The notes under the pieces are model-generated. The model was given only the letters and a program-made list of their open reading frames with translations. It ran no database searches and was not told where the DNA came from. Below, piece by piece: positions 1 through 13,383 of a stretch of 64,000 nucleotides of DNA (the first letter of the stretch is position 1; the number at the start of each line of letters is the position of its first letter). Where the stretch lies: assembly GCA_005765155.1 (NCBI GenBank), contig VCCP01000003.1, forward strand, positions 1,984,001-2,048,000, read 5' to 3'. The translations under genes and the position numbers were made by a program. This stretch comes from Zelopaecilomyces penicillatus. Lineage: Eukaryota > Ascomycota > Sordariomycetes > Hypocreales > Pseudodiploosporaceae.

Positions 1-1056
1 AATTGTTCCTAAGCTTGGGCTCGCGAATTACACTGGCTAGCAGAGCCCAACCAGGAGGGGGCCATCCGTTCCCTAAGTCCGAGCGCTGTCAGCCGTTCGA
101 CTTCCAAGGACTTCGCTGGAACGTCCGGCGGAGTGCCAACTATTTAGGCGTGTCGCTGGGATAAGTTGAGCCATCAAAACCTGCCAGGTTTGTTCTCCGC
201 CCGCACAGGCCTGACGAGAATCATTTGATACGAGTTTGACTTGGTGGGCTGGCTCCTGGCCTATATGGGTGAGCGCGAAAGAGACAGCGTTGGGATAATT
301 ACTCTTTGATTCCCCAACAACCCTACAATATAATTAGGAGCTAAGCTTTCGTACAGAGGGGTCTTAATACTCGAGGGGTCACGGCGACGTTGGTGACGCT
401 GGTGACGCTGGGCCCATCCCCGTCCAAGACCGTTGTTCCCCTCCCCCTCCACTGCATAACATCCCACCCCCACTTGCTAATTACTTTAGTTCAGACACCT
501 CACACGTTTTTTTTCCTCCAGGGTTTTGCTTGTTCATTCTTCCTTCTCTCTGGCCATTTCTCTGTGCTGCATCCGTATATACTCCAGCTCATCCGGTATG
601 TTTCGCTTTCTCTTCATTCAATGAAATTGAGCCAGCTCCGTTGGTCTTATCTGTCAACTTGAGCGTTATACAATGATAGTTATATAGTCAACTAACGATA
701 CAATAGTTGGCCAACTCCTACAGGCGACCTGAACTCTCTACGATATTCGCCATTACAAATGCACCACCTTCCACAAATACAGCATATGCGACCTTCCTCT
801 CCGCATTTGTCCACAATCCCCCACAATCCCACTCTCATTGAGGGGAACCGTTTCTGTACAGAGCTTGCTATATTGCAAAGCTCAGCGTTTCCTCCATCAT
901 CATATTTGGTCTACCATCGAGCTAGGATTTTGATTCATACTTTTGTTTGGTTCTGAATTTGCTGGGAAGCCTCGCCCTCTTTCAAACGCCCGGCCCGCGC
1001 CCCCCCCCCCCCCCCCCCCCCTAACTTGACGTTTGGCCACCCAACATATCGTCACC
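1..1056. other. Intergenic/5' region of the DUF8035 gene
   Basis: No coding region could be supported on either strand; the short open frames are low in coding character. The part from about 480 to 1056 is pyrimidine-rich, as expected for a fungal promoter and 5' leader. It ends with a run of 22 C residues (1000-1021), about 35 bases before the start codon of the next gene. Confidence 0.6.
1000..1021. repeat. Poly-C homopolymer (22 C)
   Basis: Uninterrupted run of 22 cytosines read directly from the sequence, immediately 5' of the DUF8035 gene start and probably within its mRNA leader or core promoter. The length could be affected by sequencing or assembly error. Confidence 0.9.
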
Positions 1057-3735
1057 ATGACTGACCGATATCGCGGCTACGCTGCGCCGGGGCGGTCGGC
1101 GACATTCAACCCAGCCCGAGCCTCGCTCCCTGCCGGCATAGGGAGCTATGGTTCCCTGTACCCTCCCGAGCCCGACTTTGCGTCCTCGCCGACCAGATAC
1201 TCCACAGCCGCCCCAAGAGGTTACACCACTTCCACCACTCCTACCAGCGGCTCGTCAACCTCTAGAGCACATGCCGCCAACCAGGATTCTCGACAAGCAA
1301 GATCCGGTGGTCGTGACTCTAGTCACCATCGACGATCTACACTTGACTCAACTTCCCGTCCACCTATCATAATTACGACTATGCAGAAAGATCGTCCTCT
1401 TGCGGCCCCTTCGCATCTTTCGGATGCTCGCATCGCAAGCCCTATTCGCTCTCCTGAAGGGCAGTTATACTCACTGCCTGCCGCCACGATACGTTCTCGA
1501 AGTGCAGCCCGCCCATATCATGTCGCCCCGCCAACTGAAGATTTCAGCCGCCAACGGGATCGGGGACATGCCGCATCAAGTCCCCGTGATGTCGATGTAT
1601 ATCGCACCTCAAGACCATCCGTGGTATACCCAAGCGACCCTCGGCACAGCAATGCAGCCATTGATTATGGCGATGATGGCTATCAGTACACAAACGCTGG
1701 CGATTTGGTTCGATACGATCTTGACCATGGTGTTCCCGGTCCTACTCGTTCGCGAAGACACGAAAGTTTTGACAAAGGCTACCATCGCCCTAATATCAGC
1801 TACAATTCTGACCAACGTAGTTTCAATGTCAACACGAGCCATGAAGCCGGCCGCAACTACAACATGAACACCGGCCGTCATTATGAAGGGAGATCCGGTC
1901 GTCCACCGTCTACCCACAGGTTAGACAAAACTGGCAGGGGATACGAAACCTCACGGGATGTCCCTCCAGCTGTTCCGGCTCCCCCAGCCCCAACTCCAGC
2001 TACACAGTTAGACGTAGGTGGGGATCGGCGAGAAGGAAGACGAAGTAGACCTGTGTCCCTTACTCAGGACTCCATTCCACGATCTGCTGACCCTGAGGAC
2101 TATTATCGTAGTCGTGAAGGGGATTATGCATACGATGGCTCACGTTTCCAGGATGATAGAGTAACTTCTCGAGGCTTCGGTATCCGTACAAGTCCAGTCG
2201 GTCAACCAGAAGAGCTCAGAGATCGCTATAAGGAGCCTAGAAGGGACGAGCTGAGGAGGGAAGATCTGAAACGTGAAAATTTGAGGAGAGAAGAACCCAG
2301 ACAGGACGAGGTAAGAAGAGACGATTTCAGGAAAGACGGATTGAAGAGAGCGGATGAAGAAACAACACGTGAACAGGACTTTGAACGTGAAGATCGCTAT
2401 AGAGGCCGGCAAGACGCAAGCATCACAGAGGATGCCCGCGACAGACGCGAAGGCAGAAAGGGCGATGATATTGAAGAAAGGGATCGTTCTCGTGTTCGCG
2501 ACAAGCTAGCCACTGGGCTTGGAATCGCTGCCGCAGCTGTTGGCTTGGCTCCTTCCGGGAAAAGGGATGACTGGCCAGTGGCGGACAGCAAAGAGGCAAG
2601 AAGCCGACGAACCCCAGAGGAAAGTGGTGATAGACGAGGTGGTGCAGAGGACCGTCGGCATATATCCCCAGATGCTAGCAGAGAAAAAAGAAGAAACGAA
2701 GACCGAGAGCGGTCGGGTGACAGGACAGATGCAGAAGCCAGAGAGCATCATAGACGAAACACTGAAGCAAAATTAAATGGCGACGTATTAGTGACAGCGT
2801 CTGATTCTGAAGACGGAAGAATGGCGTATAGGCGCCAAAGACCATCGGGTACATTCAACCCAAACGATGCGGGAGATTTGAGACAGCTACAGGAGGAGAT
2901 TGCCGCCTTGAGCACGTCAGAGAGAGACAGAGAAAGGGTACGGTCAGTGCCAGGGGCGTACGAGAAAGCGTCGCGATCACCATCACCCGTCGAATCAAAG
3001 GCTGTTGAGCCATTGCCAAAGGATGAGTCTCGCGGCCGAGAGCTTGTTGTTCCAGCTACCGAGATTGAGAAACAGGTCAGAGTAGTGTCACCACCGCGTG
3101 ACAAGAGGGAAGATCGTCCTCTCAAGGGTATATTAAAGCAGCCGAGAAATAGCTTTCCAGAGGAACGAAATTCGGCCCGTGAGGGCGTGGCACCACATAA
3201 GGATGACAAGAAGATGAAGGACGCACCAACAGGTGCTAAGTGGACCAAGATCAACCGCAAAATTGTTAACCCTGAAGCCTTGACAATTGGGAAAGAGAGG
3301 TTCGAAGTTCGAGATGATTTTGTCATCGTTTTGCGGGTACTCAGCAAGGAGGAGATCCAAGCCTATGCTTCAGCTACCCAAGTGCTAAGAGGTAGGCATA
3401 ACTAAGCCGGGAACATAGTACTAAAAATTCTGCTAATATTGGATATAGAGAGGAGGAGAAATCGAGGAGATGGAGATCGGGATGGCGACCGGGACGGGGA
3501 TCGGGATGAGGACCGCGATCATGAACGAGAACGTGATGACGACCGAGGACGACGTCGACCTCATCATCATCATCATTATCGCCAAAAAGATGATGTTGAT
3601 GGTGAGGTGGAAGAACGGGATCGCGAGAAGCGAAGACGGCGCCGAAGGGACGAAGATGGTGACTATGAACCGTTGCCAAGAGACTCAGAACATCATCATC
3701 ATAGGTCTGGCCGCGACCGGGTAACGGAGTCATAG
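1057..3735 (+). CDS. DUF8035-type Arg/Glu-rich protein, two exons
   Basis: Model: exons 1057-3391 and 3449-3735, intron 3392-3448 (phase 1, GTAGGC...ATATAG), giving 873 aa. The ATG at 1057 sits in a good context (CACCATGA); the frame is open upstream but has no earlier ATG. The N-terminal half is low-complexity, rich in Ser, Arg, Pro and Tyr. Residues about 385-470 form a charged repeat region (RREDLKRENLRREEP-like). Residues about 481-500 are a short Ala/Gly hydrophobic patch (LGIAAAAVGLA). The conserved part is about 724-785 (GAKWTKINRKIVNPEAL, then FEVRDDFVIVLRVLSKEEI), which I recognise as the fungal DUF8035 domain. The second exon encodes Asp/Arg repeats and His clusters. Splicing joins ATQVLR to ERRRNRGD in frame. 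The function of the family is unknown; the composition suggests a disordered nuclear or RNA-associated protein, which is inference only. Confidence 0.85.
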
Positions 3736-6700
3736 AGTGATTGCAGGGTAAATGTAGCTTTCTGTGTCAATGGATTTTTCTCCATTCCTTTTTTTCTTTA
3801 CTTTTGATTTTTGATTCTAGGGGGAGGGGGTGGATTTGGATGGGACTCCGTCTTGTTTGATGCCCCAGTTCCATGAATCAACCTGTTATACTGGAGCGTA
3901 GTTTTGGACGTCTGTTTTTGGGTATGGGATTTTTTTATTGGGGGGGGGGTAACGTCTTGTCCTTTCTAGGCATATCTAGGAGGGTATGGTTTACATATGT
4001 ATGCAGTCTAAAACAAAGACACGTTTCGGTTTGCTATGGTTTATTTTCAATATACGATTCTGCACCATGAGTATATGGGACAGAGTCGATTATGATTCCT
4101 TGTGTCTACATTGGCCGAGAAAACCTTAGACGCAGCCCCTTCCTCGAGTGCGTTTTCACGGTTAGCATGACCTTCGTTTGTTTTATGTTTGATTGTTTGA
4201 CCTGACTATAAAGCTTTGCAAACAGAATCCCAAAATTCCAAATCTAAACAGTGTATTGTTACGATTTTTTACATCTCGTCTACCATCAACCCCAGACAGA
4301 GAGTAAATCATGACTTCTCAAATACTTCAACATTGGCTCCAAGTGGTAGCAACCCAATATCTGACAGTCCGGGTTGGCGAGCAAGAGGTTTCTGGATAAA
4401 TATAGAAGCCAAAGGAAATTGAATGCGCGGATATGGAAGGCAGGCTATGAATACCAGGCCTCTCGCTATGTGTGTCAAACTTATGCCTGGAAGGAGACCA
4501 AGTGGCTGGAAAATGGACAGTTGAACAGATTGAGAATGTGGGAGTAGTATTGCGGTAATAATGCATGTATATATGTATGTATGTATTTATCCATCTTGGG
4601 TATATGGCGGCGGATGATGATTGCCATTTTGACGTGTAGGGTAGGAGGACTTTTGCTTGAAAGGCAATATACCCGTTTTAGCTAACCTGTACTGTGCAAA
4701 ACCCTATAATAACACAGTATGTGATCATCGCTTGCTCTTGCTGGAGGCCCCAATGCATCCCATCAACTTTGTCCAAAACACTCGCCCCTCACCCCCCTTT
4801 TTGCGTGGACCACGGCCCCCAAAACACGCCAGAAAGCCATCGACCTTGTCCTCCGTCCTTTTGCACATTATTGGGGGGAAGGGGGTGGACACGGGGGGGT
4901 GTGGTTTTCATTTGGGGGAAAGGAGAGAGGAGTGGGAGAAGAGGGCAGGGGTGAAGCGCGCTTCCTACGGGTATCTTCTGCTCGAGGTGCTCGAAGCAGG
5001 ACTGCGTACAGTACAGCACAGGTAAGGTAAGGTACCTTGTGATGGCACCCCCACCCTCGACTCACATCACCGCAGCACTGTGCTCCGTGCGCCTTTCTGA
5101 AAATAGGCACGAATCCACGCCGCACGCCTTCTCTTCACAAAAGGTATTACAGTACTACACCTGTGTACGGATAGAGGACGCGGAGCACCAAGGCAATCAC
5201 TCTTACTACGCAGTACGCCAGGGCAGCAGCTGATAAGCACAGCTGTCAGCCATACGACTGGCTGGGCAGGCACTTGAAGCTACAGGATGATGAGGCTTCG
5301 TCCCCTTTGCAATCTCTGCCTCCTCTACAAAGGATCATCTCTGCATTATCAGCAATTCTTCTCTCGGATACCGCCGCTGTTACAGAACAAATGCCTCAAT
5401 TGCAGCCCAGCAGCAACCACAACACTTAGTAGCAAGAATGGGCGCGATTGGCATGCGCAACACGCAACACAACACGCAACATATGCAAAAGTTGCTGTCG
5501 AGCACACACCCACATTGGTACTGACCTGGGTACCTGCTGTCTACTCCCTACCAACGCAAAACATGGCGACGTCTGACGGACAAATACGGGAGATTAGATC
5601 ATTGAACGTAATACGCACACCCCGACGCACACCCCTCTCGGATTATTCATCCACCTTCGTTCTACCTCTCCAAGACCCGAGGCGCTTGGTTTGAACCAGA
5701 TGGCGTGCGGCTGGCGGCGCACAGTCCTCAAATTCCACCAGCAACCTTTTCCATCAGAGGAGTGCAATTAATTACCTGTCTGTCGTACGGGAGTCTATAC
5801 AGTGCTGCACAGACAGACGGCGGTGCGACCCATCTCACACTGTACGTACCCAGCGGCGCGTTCGGCGGCTCCGTGTAACACGGAAATTTCCAATAATAAT
5901 ACCACAGCAAACTCATCAACCCTCATGCGAATTTGGTTAGTTCCAAGGAAAGGTACTAAGGCAGCACTTAGTAATTTACGTTATACCTCTATTCATAAGC
6001 ACCTAAGATACGATTTAGGGTTTTGATGCGTGTCCAGGAAATCGACTACCTTCTAGAAAGTCAGACTTATAAAGTGAAAAGTACTTGTCACAAACATCAG
6101 CACTTAAATCTTTTTGCTAGGTTAGGGTCCAATACTAGAAAAAAAGCCCACGCGTGAGTCCATTGTTAGGTTCTTGTTGCTCTATTTCCTAGTGACGATC
6201 TTCCAAGCCCGTCGATCTTAGGAGGGAGGGGGGGAGGCTTAATATCTTTTCTTTTCGAGGATAAATACATACATACATAGATTCACGCCACTCAGACTTA
6301 CCCTGGATGTAGGTCTGTTGGTGTCCAGAACAGGCAAGCAAATCAAGGTGCCCAGACAGCAGGCCCCCAAGTCCCAGACATCAGCGATAGCCGAAACTCC
6401 GTGGGGAGCTTTAATGTAACCAATTGATTTTTCATTACTACGTAGAGACTCCCAAACAGCTTAATACCTCGAATGCTGCTTAAAGCAAAATCAATATATT
6501 AATCAATCCGTGTTCCAGATACGAATCGAGCTCGGTGCATATTACCAAACCAACAAATGGATGCCTGCATTGAACGTTAGCTTCGACTGACTGACTGAGA
6601 GGGAACACAAGCGCGCCGCATCCGACTTGGAGTAGGACTTGGCGGACCTGGGAGACAAGCATTTCCCTCGTACAAGCACAAAAAAAAAAAAAACCAGTAC

Positions 6701-7909
6701 CAACTACCACTATCTATTATTACCAATTCAATCACACGTGTGCACAGGTAGATATATTACACACACACCATGCCGAACTTGGTGTTGTACCTCGAGTAGG
6801 TCTACGGTCTTCGTACTCTGCACCAAATCAATTCCCTGCATGTCTCTAGATGAAGTATAGTACGTATGCTACCTACCTACTCAAAGAGCAGCTTAAGGTA
6901 GGTAGTTACCTAGGAGTACTGTTAGGTTGCATGAGGCATGGTACTCACTCGCACATCCAGAACGAGAGCTACGTAACAGTACTCCCCCCCCTTGGATGGC
7001 TCCTTGGCCGTGGTTGTAGAGGTGGCTGCTTGGCTGGCTTTCTGACAGTACCAGTTTTGTCTGGACGTTGCTACTAGTGCCTCTTTACGTGATGATGGTG
7101 GCTGTGGCAATGGCGGTGGCGGCGATGGCTGCTGTGATGTTGTTTGTACACTATGTTGCCCTAGGCTGGCTGCTAGGTTGGCGAGGGCTTCGACATGCCC
7201 ATCACCATCTTTCAGGATACCCCAGTTTGAAGACACACCAGCCCAGGGCAGGCAGTTCGTGTCGGGCTTATGCCTGTCAACCAGGATACAGACAAGGAAC
7301 CCCTTACCCACGACGCCAAATCCAATCATCGCCAGTTCAAGATGCGGACACGATTACGTAGGAGTGGTATTTCAACCCCTTCCATTATCACAACCATCAC
7401 CTACAACATAAACCACCAACTGCTGCTCACTCGCCGCAACTCAATACGTACCTCGATGTACTCCTCCACACCAACTCGACTGGTTGTACGTGTGTCCCGT
7501 GCCGTAGAGGCAGACTTCAGCGCCTGCACTCTGTCGTCACACCTGCAGCTTTATCCCGCTGTAAATTAGCAGATTGCCAGCCCAGCGCAGCCATGGCGGG
7601 AGGGACAGAGAAACTGTTGTCCTTGTCGCCTGGCGTCGCTGCATAACAGAGAGACCGCTTGCCAGCGCCGGATGCGTGCATTAGCAGTCTACTAGTCGGC
7701 CGAGAATGTTCAAGACCCCCATCAGATCTCACCGACTTCTCCTCCATCGTCACTCGAAGCTCATATTAAGCACCCTCGGGTTTGAAAAAGCTGGCGTTCA
7801 GAATGCTTCGTACCTGTACCTGCAATGGTTAGAGAATTAATCCTACGTATTCCGCATGCGTTTAGCAAGCGTTGTGTGGCGGCGAAAGCTGCCACATGGG
7901 CCGCACTTC

Positions 7910-7933
7910 TTTTTTTTTTTTTTTTTTTTTTTT
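7910..7933. repeat. Poly-T homopolymer (24 T)
   Basis: Uninterrupted T run in the gene desert. It could be the reverse complement of a poly-A tail of a retroposed sequence, but no flanking target duplication was recognised. Confidence 0.85.
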
Positions 7934-10433
7934 CAAAGCATGAATCAAAGCATGAACAGCAAATGAGACAAACGCCCTGCCGGTCATGGTTAACTTGCCT
8001 CCTTGGACACATTCTGGCGACTGCAGCTATTCAGTCGACCCGGCCTCTCCATCTCTGCACTTGTATATATGATAGTCAAGACAAGCTTTCGGTATGGCGA
8101 GTTCAGTGAGGATTAAGTGTACAGTAGTAGCCATGTAACTTGATGTTGGGCGCCAGACCGCCGCCATGTGCATGTGCAGGTAAGGATGACATGCCGCAAA
8201 TGGCATCGATGGGGTGGTAAAGAGAAGAAGAAATATGTCTCGTAGGTGTTAGAACATCATTGGCGCCCAGATATGTTATCCGCCGTGCACTACGTAGTAA
8301 AAGAGCATTGGCAGTCGCGAGTTTCACTACCTCGCATTATAGAAGATATAAGTAGGTACTATTGCTAGGCAAACAACTTGTGTTTAGACTACTAATTACG
8401 TAGTGACCAACATGTGTTCAGTAGGCAATAACAACCATGATGCTACGTAGATCAACAATGTGGTGCCCGATATTTGCTCTATAGGTTCAAACTGAACGAT
8501 CGGAACGTGAAATTGTCAACATTGAGAGTGGTATAACCATTACCCTGTAGAGTGAGGCTTACCTGCCATAGAATGTCGTCATTAGTCTCCCTTGACCTGC
8601 AAAATGCACCGAGTAATGTTGGCTTATGCTGGATTAAGTCTGAGGCAAGTAACGATATAGACTAACAATCTTGATTGGGTGCCAGGCGGAACACCATTGT
8701 GCAGCCCAGTATCTACCGACCTCTCGTACATTCGACACGTTAAAAGCATCTGCAATCCGGACAACGTCCGTAAATACCCTCCCCCCTTTCCCTTTTTTCT
8801 TTTTGTGCATACAGCTCTGCTATGCAAGTGCGTTCGCTCAGCTAAGAAAATGCAGCCCCCCATGTCCGCCGGTGAAGGTTAGCCAATCCGGTGAGCGGCA
8901 TTCATGCAACAGGCTGTCCGTCAGAGGTGGGACCACCCATAATAACGCGACTCGTTCCAGGAAAAGTGTGAATAAAGTAACAAGACACCTGGTATTGCCT
9001 TCAAACAGACACCAGCTACGAGATGGCAGGTACTCCGGTGGGCGAGTTGCCCCCCAAAGTTGCCCCAATTTTCGTTTTCCCCCTTTCAAAAAATCGTACT
9101 TGTTATTATTTACCAACTAATTTGGCAGACATAACTTGCTAGGTATTTGGTAGATTGGGAGTAGATTGTCGTCGCACTGAGGATAACAACATGAGGCCCC
9201 CTGGTACGATGGACTATCGACTCTCAAAACATGTCTAATACATAGTAGATGCTACCAATCCATCAAAATAAGGTGCTGGGTTGAGACCGCACTGCTCCAA
9301 CGGCTAAGTCTCAGACCAGCCGCCGATCGCTTCGGGCAATCTCTTCACCATGGTCAGGTTGATTGAAAAGCTCAGAAAGGTTAGCAGCCCCAGCAGCGTG
9401 TTTGAATCCGCGTATGCACCAAGCTTTAGCCCGTCTCCCCGTGGAAGCGGAAAGCCCTTGCCGGCGCAGCATGGATGTGACCACAGACTTGAACCGTGGT
9501 GTGCTGAGATGAATGTACCCGTTGTTCGCAGTACAGGCAGGTGAGACACCCCTCTTTGTACAGTACGCGGGCCCCATGTTAATTTGTTGCCTCTAATTTG
9601 CAGGAACGAGCATTCGTGCCAACAAAGAATGAATCCACTCAGCACTTCTTGGTTTTCTGTGCTCCCCACACGACCCGACCATCCCGGCAAGGTGCCCCCA
9701 TTAGTAGCCCCTCGCGGATGACGGTGCGCTCGTACTCCGCACGAGTGGGGACATGCATGAGTGAATCCATAGTGTACATGACCAGATAGCTAGACACCAG
9801 GCAGGTACCCAGTAGTTGTGCCACACCCATCAAGCTTGGGCAAGGATAGCAACCTGGCACGCGCCCCAACTTCAATTCGGCCTGTGCATACTATTGACGT
9901 ACAGTGGAATTAAACCTGTACGTACATAGTAGCACATGAGGTACGGCATCCTCCCTTGATTGGGGGCGTGAGCAGGCATTGCCAGGAGTTGTCTAAGATG
10001 GTGCTCCCATCCCTGACCGGCGGTAGGCGCCTTGATGGGGACATGCGAAATTGGTGGTTTGTTGTGGCTGCATATTGTATAAGCGGGTTTGTTTGGAAGC
10101 TGCAGACTGAAATCTGCTGTAATTAACCATGAACTACCTAAGGCGAGGTACTGCGTTTCGCCGTACTCGTGTTAATCATCGTAACTCGTGCGAATGTTGC
10201 CATAGGGTAACAGTGATTTCTATGATACGGGACTTGAGTTATGGGTTGAATATCAATGCTAAAGGTATCCTTTGGTTTATTTGTGAGAGTTGCTGAAAGA
10301 AGGTCAATCAATAGAGGTTCTTGACCGCAGCACGGTCATCTTAAGCTGCTGGGTACCTAGAGGGGGCATCCCTTGGCGAGGGTCTGCATGTGTGCGCGGG
10401 TGTTGCATGCATTCCCTCGCCTGCACACCACGA

Positions 10434-10464
10434 TATACACACACACATACTCTCTCTCTCTCTT
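10434..10464. repeat. CA/CT microsatellite
   Basis: Alternating AC repeats (TATACACACACACAT) are followed directly by a CTCTCTCTCTCTCTC run. Simple sequence with no gene attached. Confidence 0.8.
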
Positions 10465-13368
10465 CCACTCGCGATTACTTTGTGGGTGCCAAAGTTGGAG
10501 GAAAAGAATCAACCAAAAGAATCAACGGGGCGCCCCCAAATTTTTGGGTTGTGGCGCCGCACTGGCCAGGTGCCTCTGCTCCCGCACCTGGCCGGTACCG
10601 CGAGGGAAGCCGCGAGAGAACATGTGCAGGAGCTTTCCAGCAAGTGCCACTACGAGGAGCAAGGGAGGGCAGCAACTATGGAGACAACATGGGTAGCGAA
10701 GCAAGCTTGGTGGGACGCAGCATCCGACACACTGGGTCATTTCGGTCCAGTGCCACTGGCCACTCTGACCTCTTGCGCAGCACCAGTAGGTCATTGACCC
10801 TGGCTCTGGAACCAACGGCTGTGATTTGAGGTACTTCCTTATACACAGGCAGTACCTACACATAGAGTACGCGGGTTAGTTTTAGGTATTGATTGCACTA
10901 GGACACCGACCTACAGTTGCCAGTCTTGACAGAAAAAAACAAGAGTTTTGTAGTGATGTTATTAATGTCAAAATGAGATGCTGTAATTATCTACCTAGTT
11001 GGAGCTGTTATTTAGTGTGGACGGGCCGTTGCAGAATATAGGCGTGCATGGATGGATGCCTGTGGCTACTGAGATGTTACAGACCACTATGGTAGGTACC
11101 TAGTAGTGCTGAGGTACCTGTCTGTACTGTGCTGCTTGGCTTGTTTCGTTGTTTTCTCGCATCCATGTTTATGCTTACAGGCAAGTAGGTGCTAAGGTAC
11201 CTACTTGAGCTAACACACAATACAACTATTAAAGCACTAATCAAACATCATGATAATGATTGCCCAGCAACTTCAACAGCATAATTTCAAGGCCACGCAA
11301 AACGGTAGGTTCTATCACGCCTGCACCCCGGTGTGTTGCTGAACACACTCGGTGGCCCATTGCTAGGGAGAGACCGACAGATTGGAACCGCAGTCATAGC
11401 CATACTCAGTCAGACCAGGCGTGGTGCGCAGTACGTGCTGTAGGGCTGGGTGTGACTCAGGACCGGGAAGTGCCTGCGGGTTGCACACACGATATTATTG
11501 TACCTGGCTGGTGGCTGTGTGGTGTGGCCGATACCAGTCCTTTCCTCGTCCAACTTTGCTGTCGACTTCACCATGCTTGCCGCCAATCCCCCCCCGAGTT
11601 CTCCATACCTGTAGGCAGATAGCGCCCGTCCTGGGCGCTTCACCCCAGTGCACCCAGGGGAAAGCCATCTGCCGAGCCAGGATCGCTGTGGTTCTGTGCA
11701 GAGCCACCAGCTCTAGCTCACTGACATACCTGTGCGCCTGTTAAAGGTGGGTGGGTGTACAAGCCTGCCTATCTCCCTAGAGCTGTGACCCGTTAACACT
11801 ATTGGTATTTCGATCTCTGATGGGTCTACATCGTCGCTACCAAAAGCATCGCATGGCAGGCCATGGGACCCCCTCGCACTTTGTTTTGCTGTTTAATGCG
11901 AGTGCTTCGGGAACCAGTGCTGTTGTTCATGGTGAGGGGGTGTCCATCTTGGCAGCATACCACTAGTTCTGCTGACGATAAAACGATACAACTACATTCA
12001 TATCTAGTAGTTGACAGAGCACTTATCATAAGCAGGGTTGGGTTCAAATAGGCTTGATAGCTATAATACTATATCGAGTAGCACCAAGCACAGCAGAGAA
12101 GTGTATTATAATCTATTCTATCATGATCTGAGGCTCCGGGCATAGGTGCGCGTACCCATAGTATGTGGGGAGGTTCCTGTGCAATGCCTACTTTCAGGTT
12201 GGTTGTCGCCTATTGGTACTAATTACTACGCATGTCTTCCATGTTCATTGCTGTCAGGCAGGGATCATTACCCCAGCAAGAGATGACGAGAGATGCGTGT
12301 CAGAGCAGGGCTTGGCGACCAAGTAGTACCTACCTGGGCACAAAACGTCAGGCACTATTAACGAACAAGACATGAACGGTACACACGTAGAATACGTACT
12401 CCATCGTGCAAGACTCTTGGAAGAGTTTTAGTTATTATTTTCAATACAATCGACCCTATACACATATGTCCAAGCCAACAGCACTGCCTTCAGTCTCTCA
12501 AGAAGGCCTCCGGCGGTTCGATCCAAGAAAGAAAGGTCTTTCTCATGGTGCTTGGAGAAGGAAAGGATCGCTCGAGAAGAAGGCCGGGGGCTAAACAAAC
12601 ACTTGGCTTGGTCCGTGCCTGCGAGTTTCTTAACACCGAGTTACCTCATACCCCTGAGCGCGTACTAATAACCAATACCCGTTTTCCCCATACGTAGTAG
12701 AGACAGCTGTTGCTCCAAAAGCGCACATACGGGCACGTGCCTGCTGAACTTGAACTTCTATTAATGGCAGGCTTATTATATGACTGTGGCGTATCACTAA
12801 CAACCTTTGAGCTTATATCTTTGAACACTTGCAAACGATTGTTTTCCCCTATCTACGCGGTGCAGTTGTCTGAATTTTGCTCACTTGTTCTACTGTGGCC
12901 CAGTGGGTATCTCAATTGGCAAAGTCACGGCGTCTCCGAGGGCGAGACGTGTTGGGAAAGAAGGAGGTGGATCAGGAAGGATCTGGTTACTCGTTATAGA
13001 GATTTGCAGCTCATGTTGGATGCACGTTATTATGAGGTACCCCAGGTAAGGCAGGTACGTGTTGCAGTGCTTATTTACACCTATCTAAGTACCTAGGTAA
13101 GTACTAATCATTGCGCATCGTAATATAGGTACTTGTACAATCAGATTGAGCCCCCCGTCTCCGTCTCCCCACGCTTGTGTCTGGCACGTACGAAACATTT
13201 ACCACCCTAGGTATTCGCGTAGATATTGTTCCGCAACTCAACTTCATTGCAGTGTCCGTTCAAGATAGCTTGCTCACGCGTGTGTTATTCGAAGACGAAG
13301 ATGGTGCTGGCTCTAAACTCTGCCTGCCTGCTTCCTGCTCCCTGTTGGTGTCAATGTATTAGCAGGCC

Positions 13369-13383
13369 GGGGGGGGGGGGGGG
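13369..13383. repeat. Poly-G homopolymer (15 G)
   Basis: Run of 15 guanines followed by CCC in the desert. Simple homopolymer. Confidence 0.85.

Noticed and set aside
10290..10829. 179-codon open frame on the plus strand
   Set aside because: Contains the CA/CT microsatellite translated as THTHTLSLSS, has overlapping frames of similar length, and resembles no family.
12500..12530. Perfect tRNA B-box-like GGTTCGATCC
   Set aside because: No A box at the right distance and no cloverleaf can be drawn; treated as chance.
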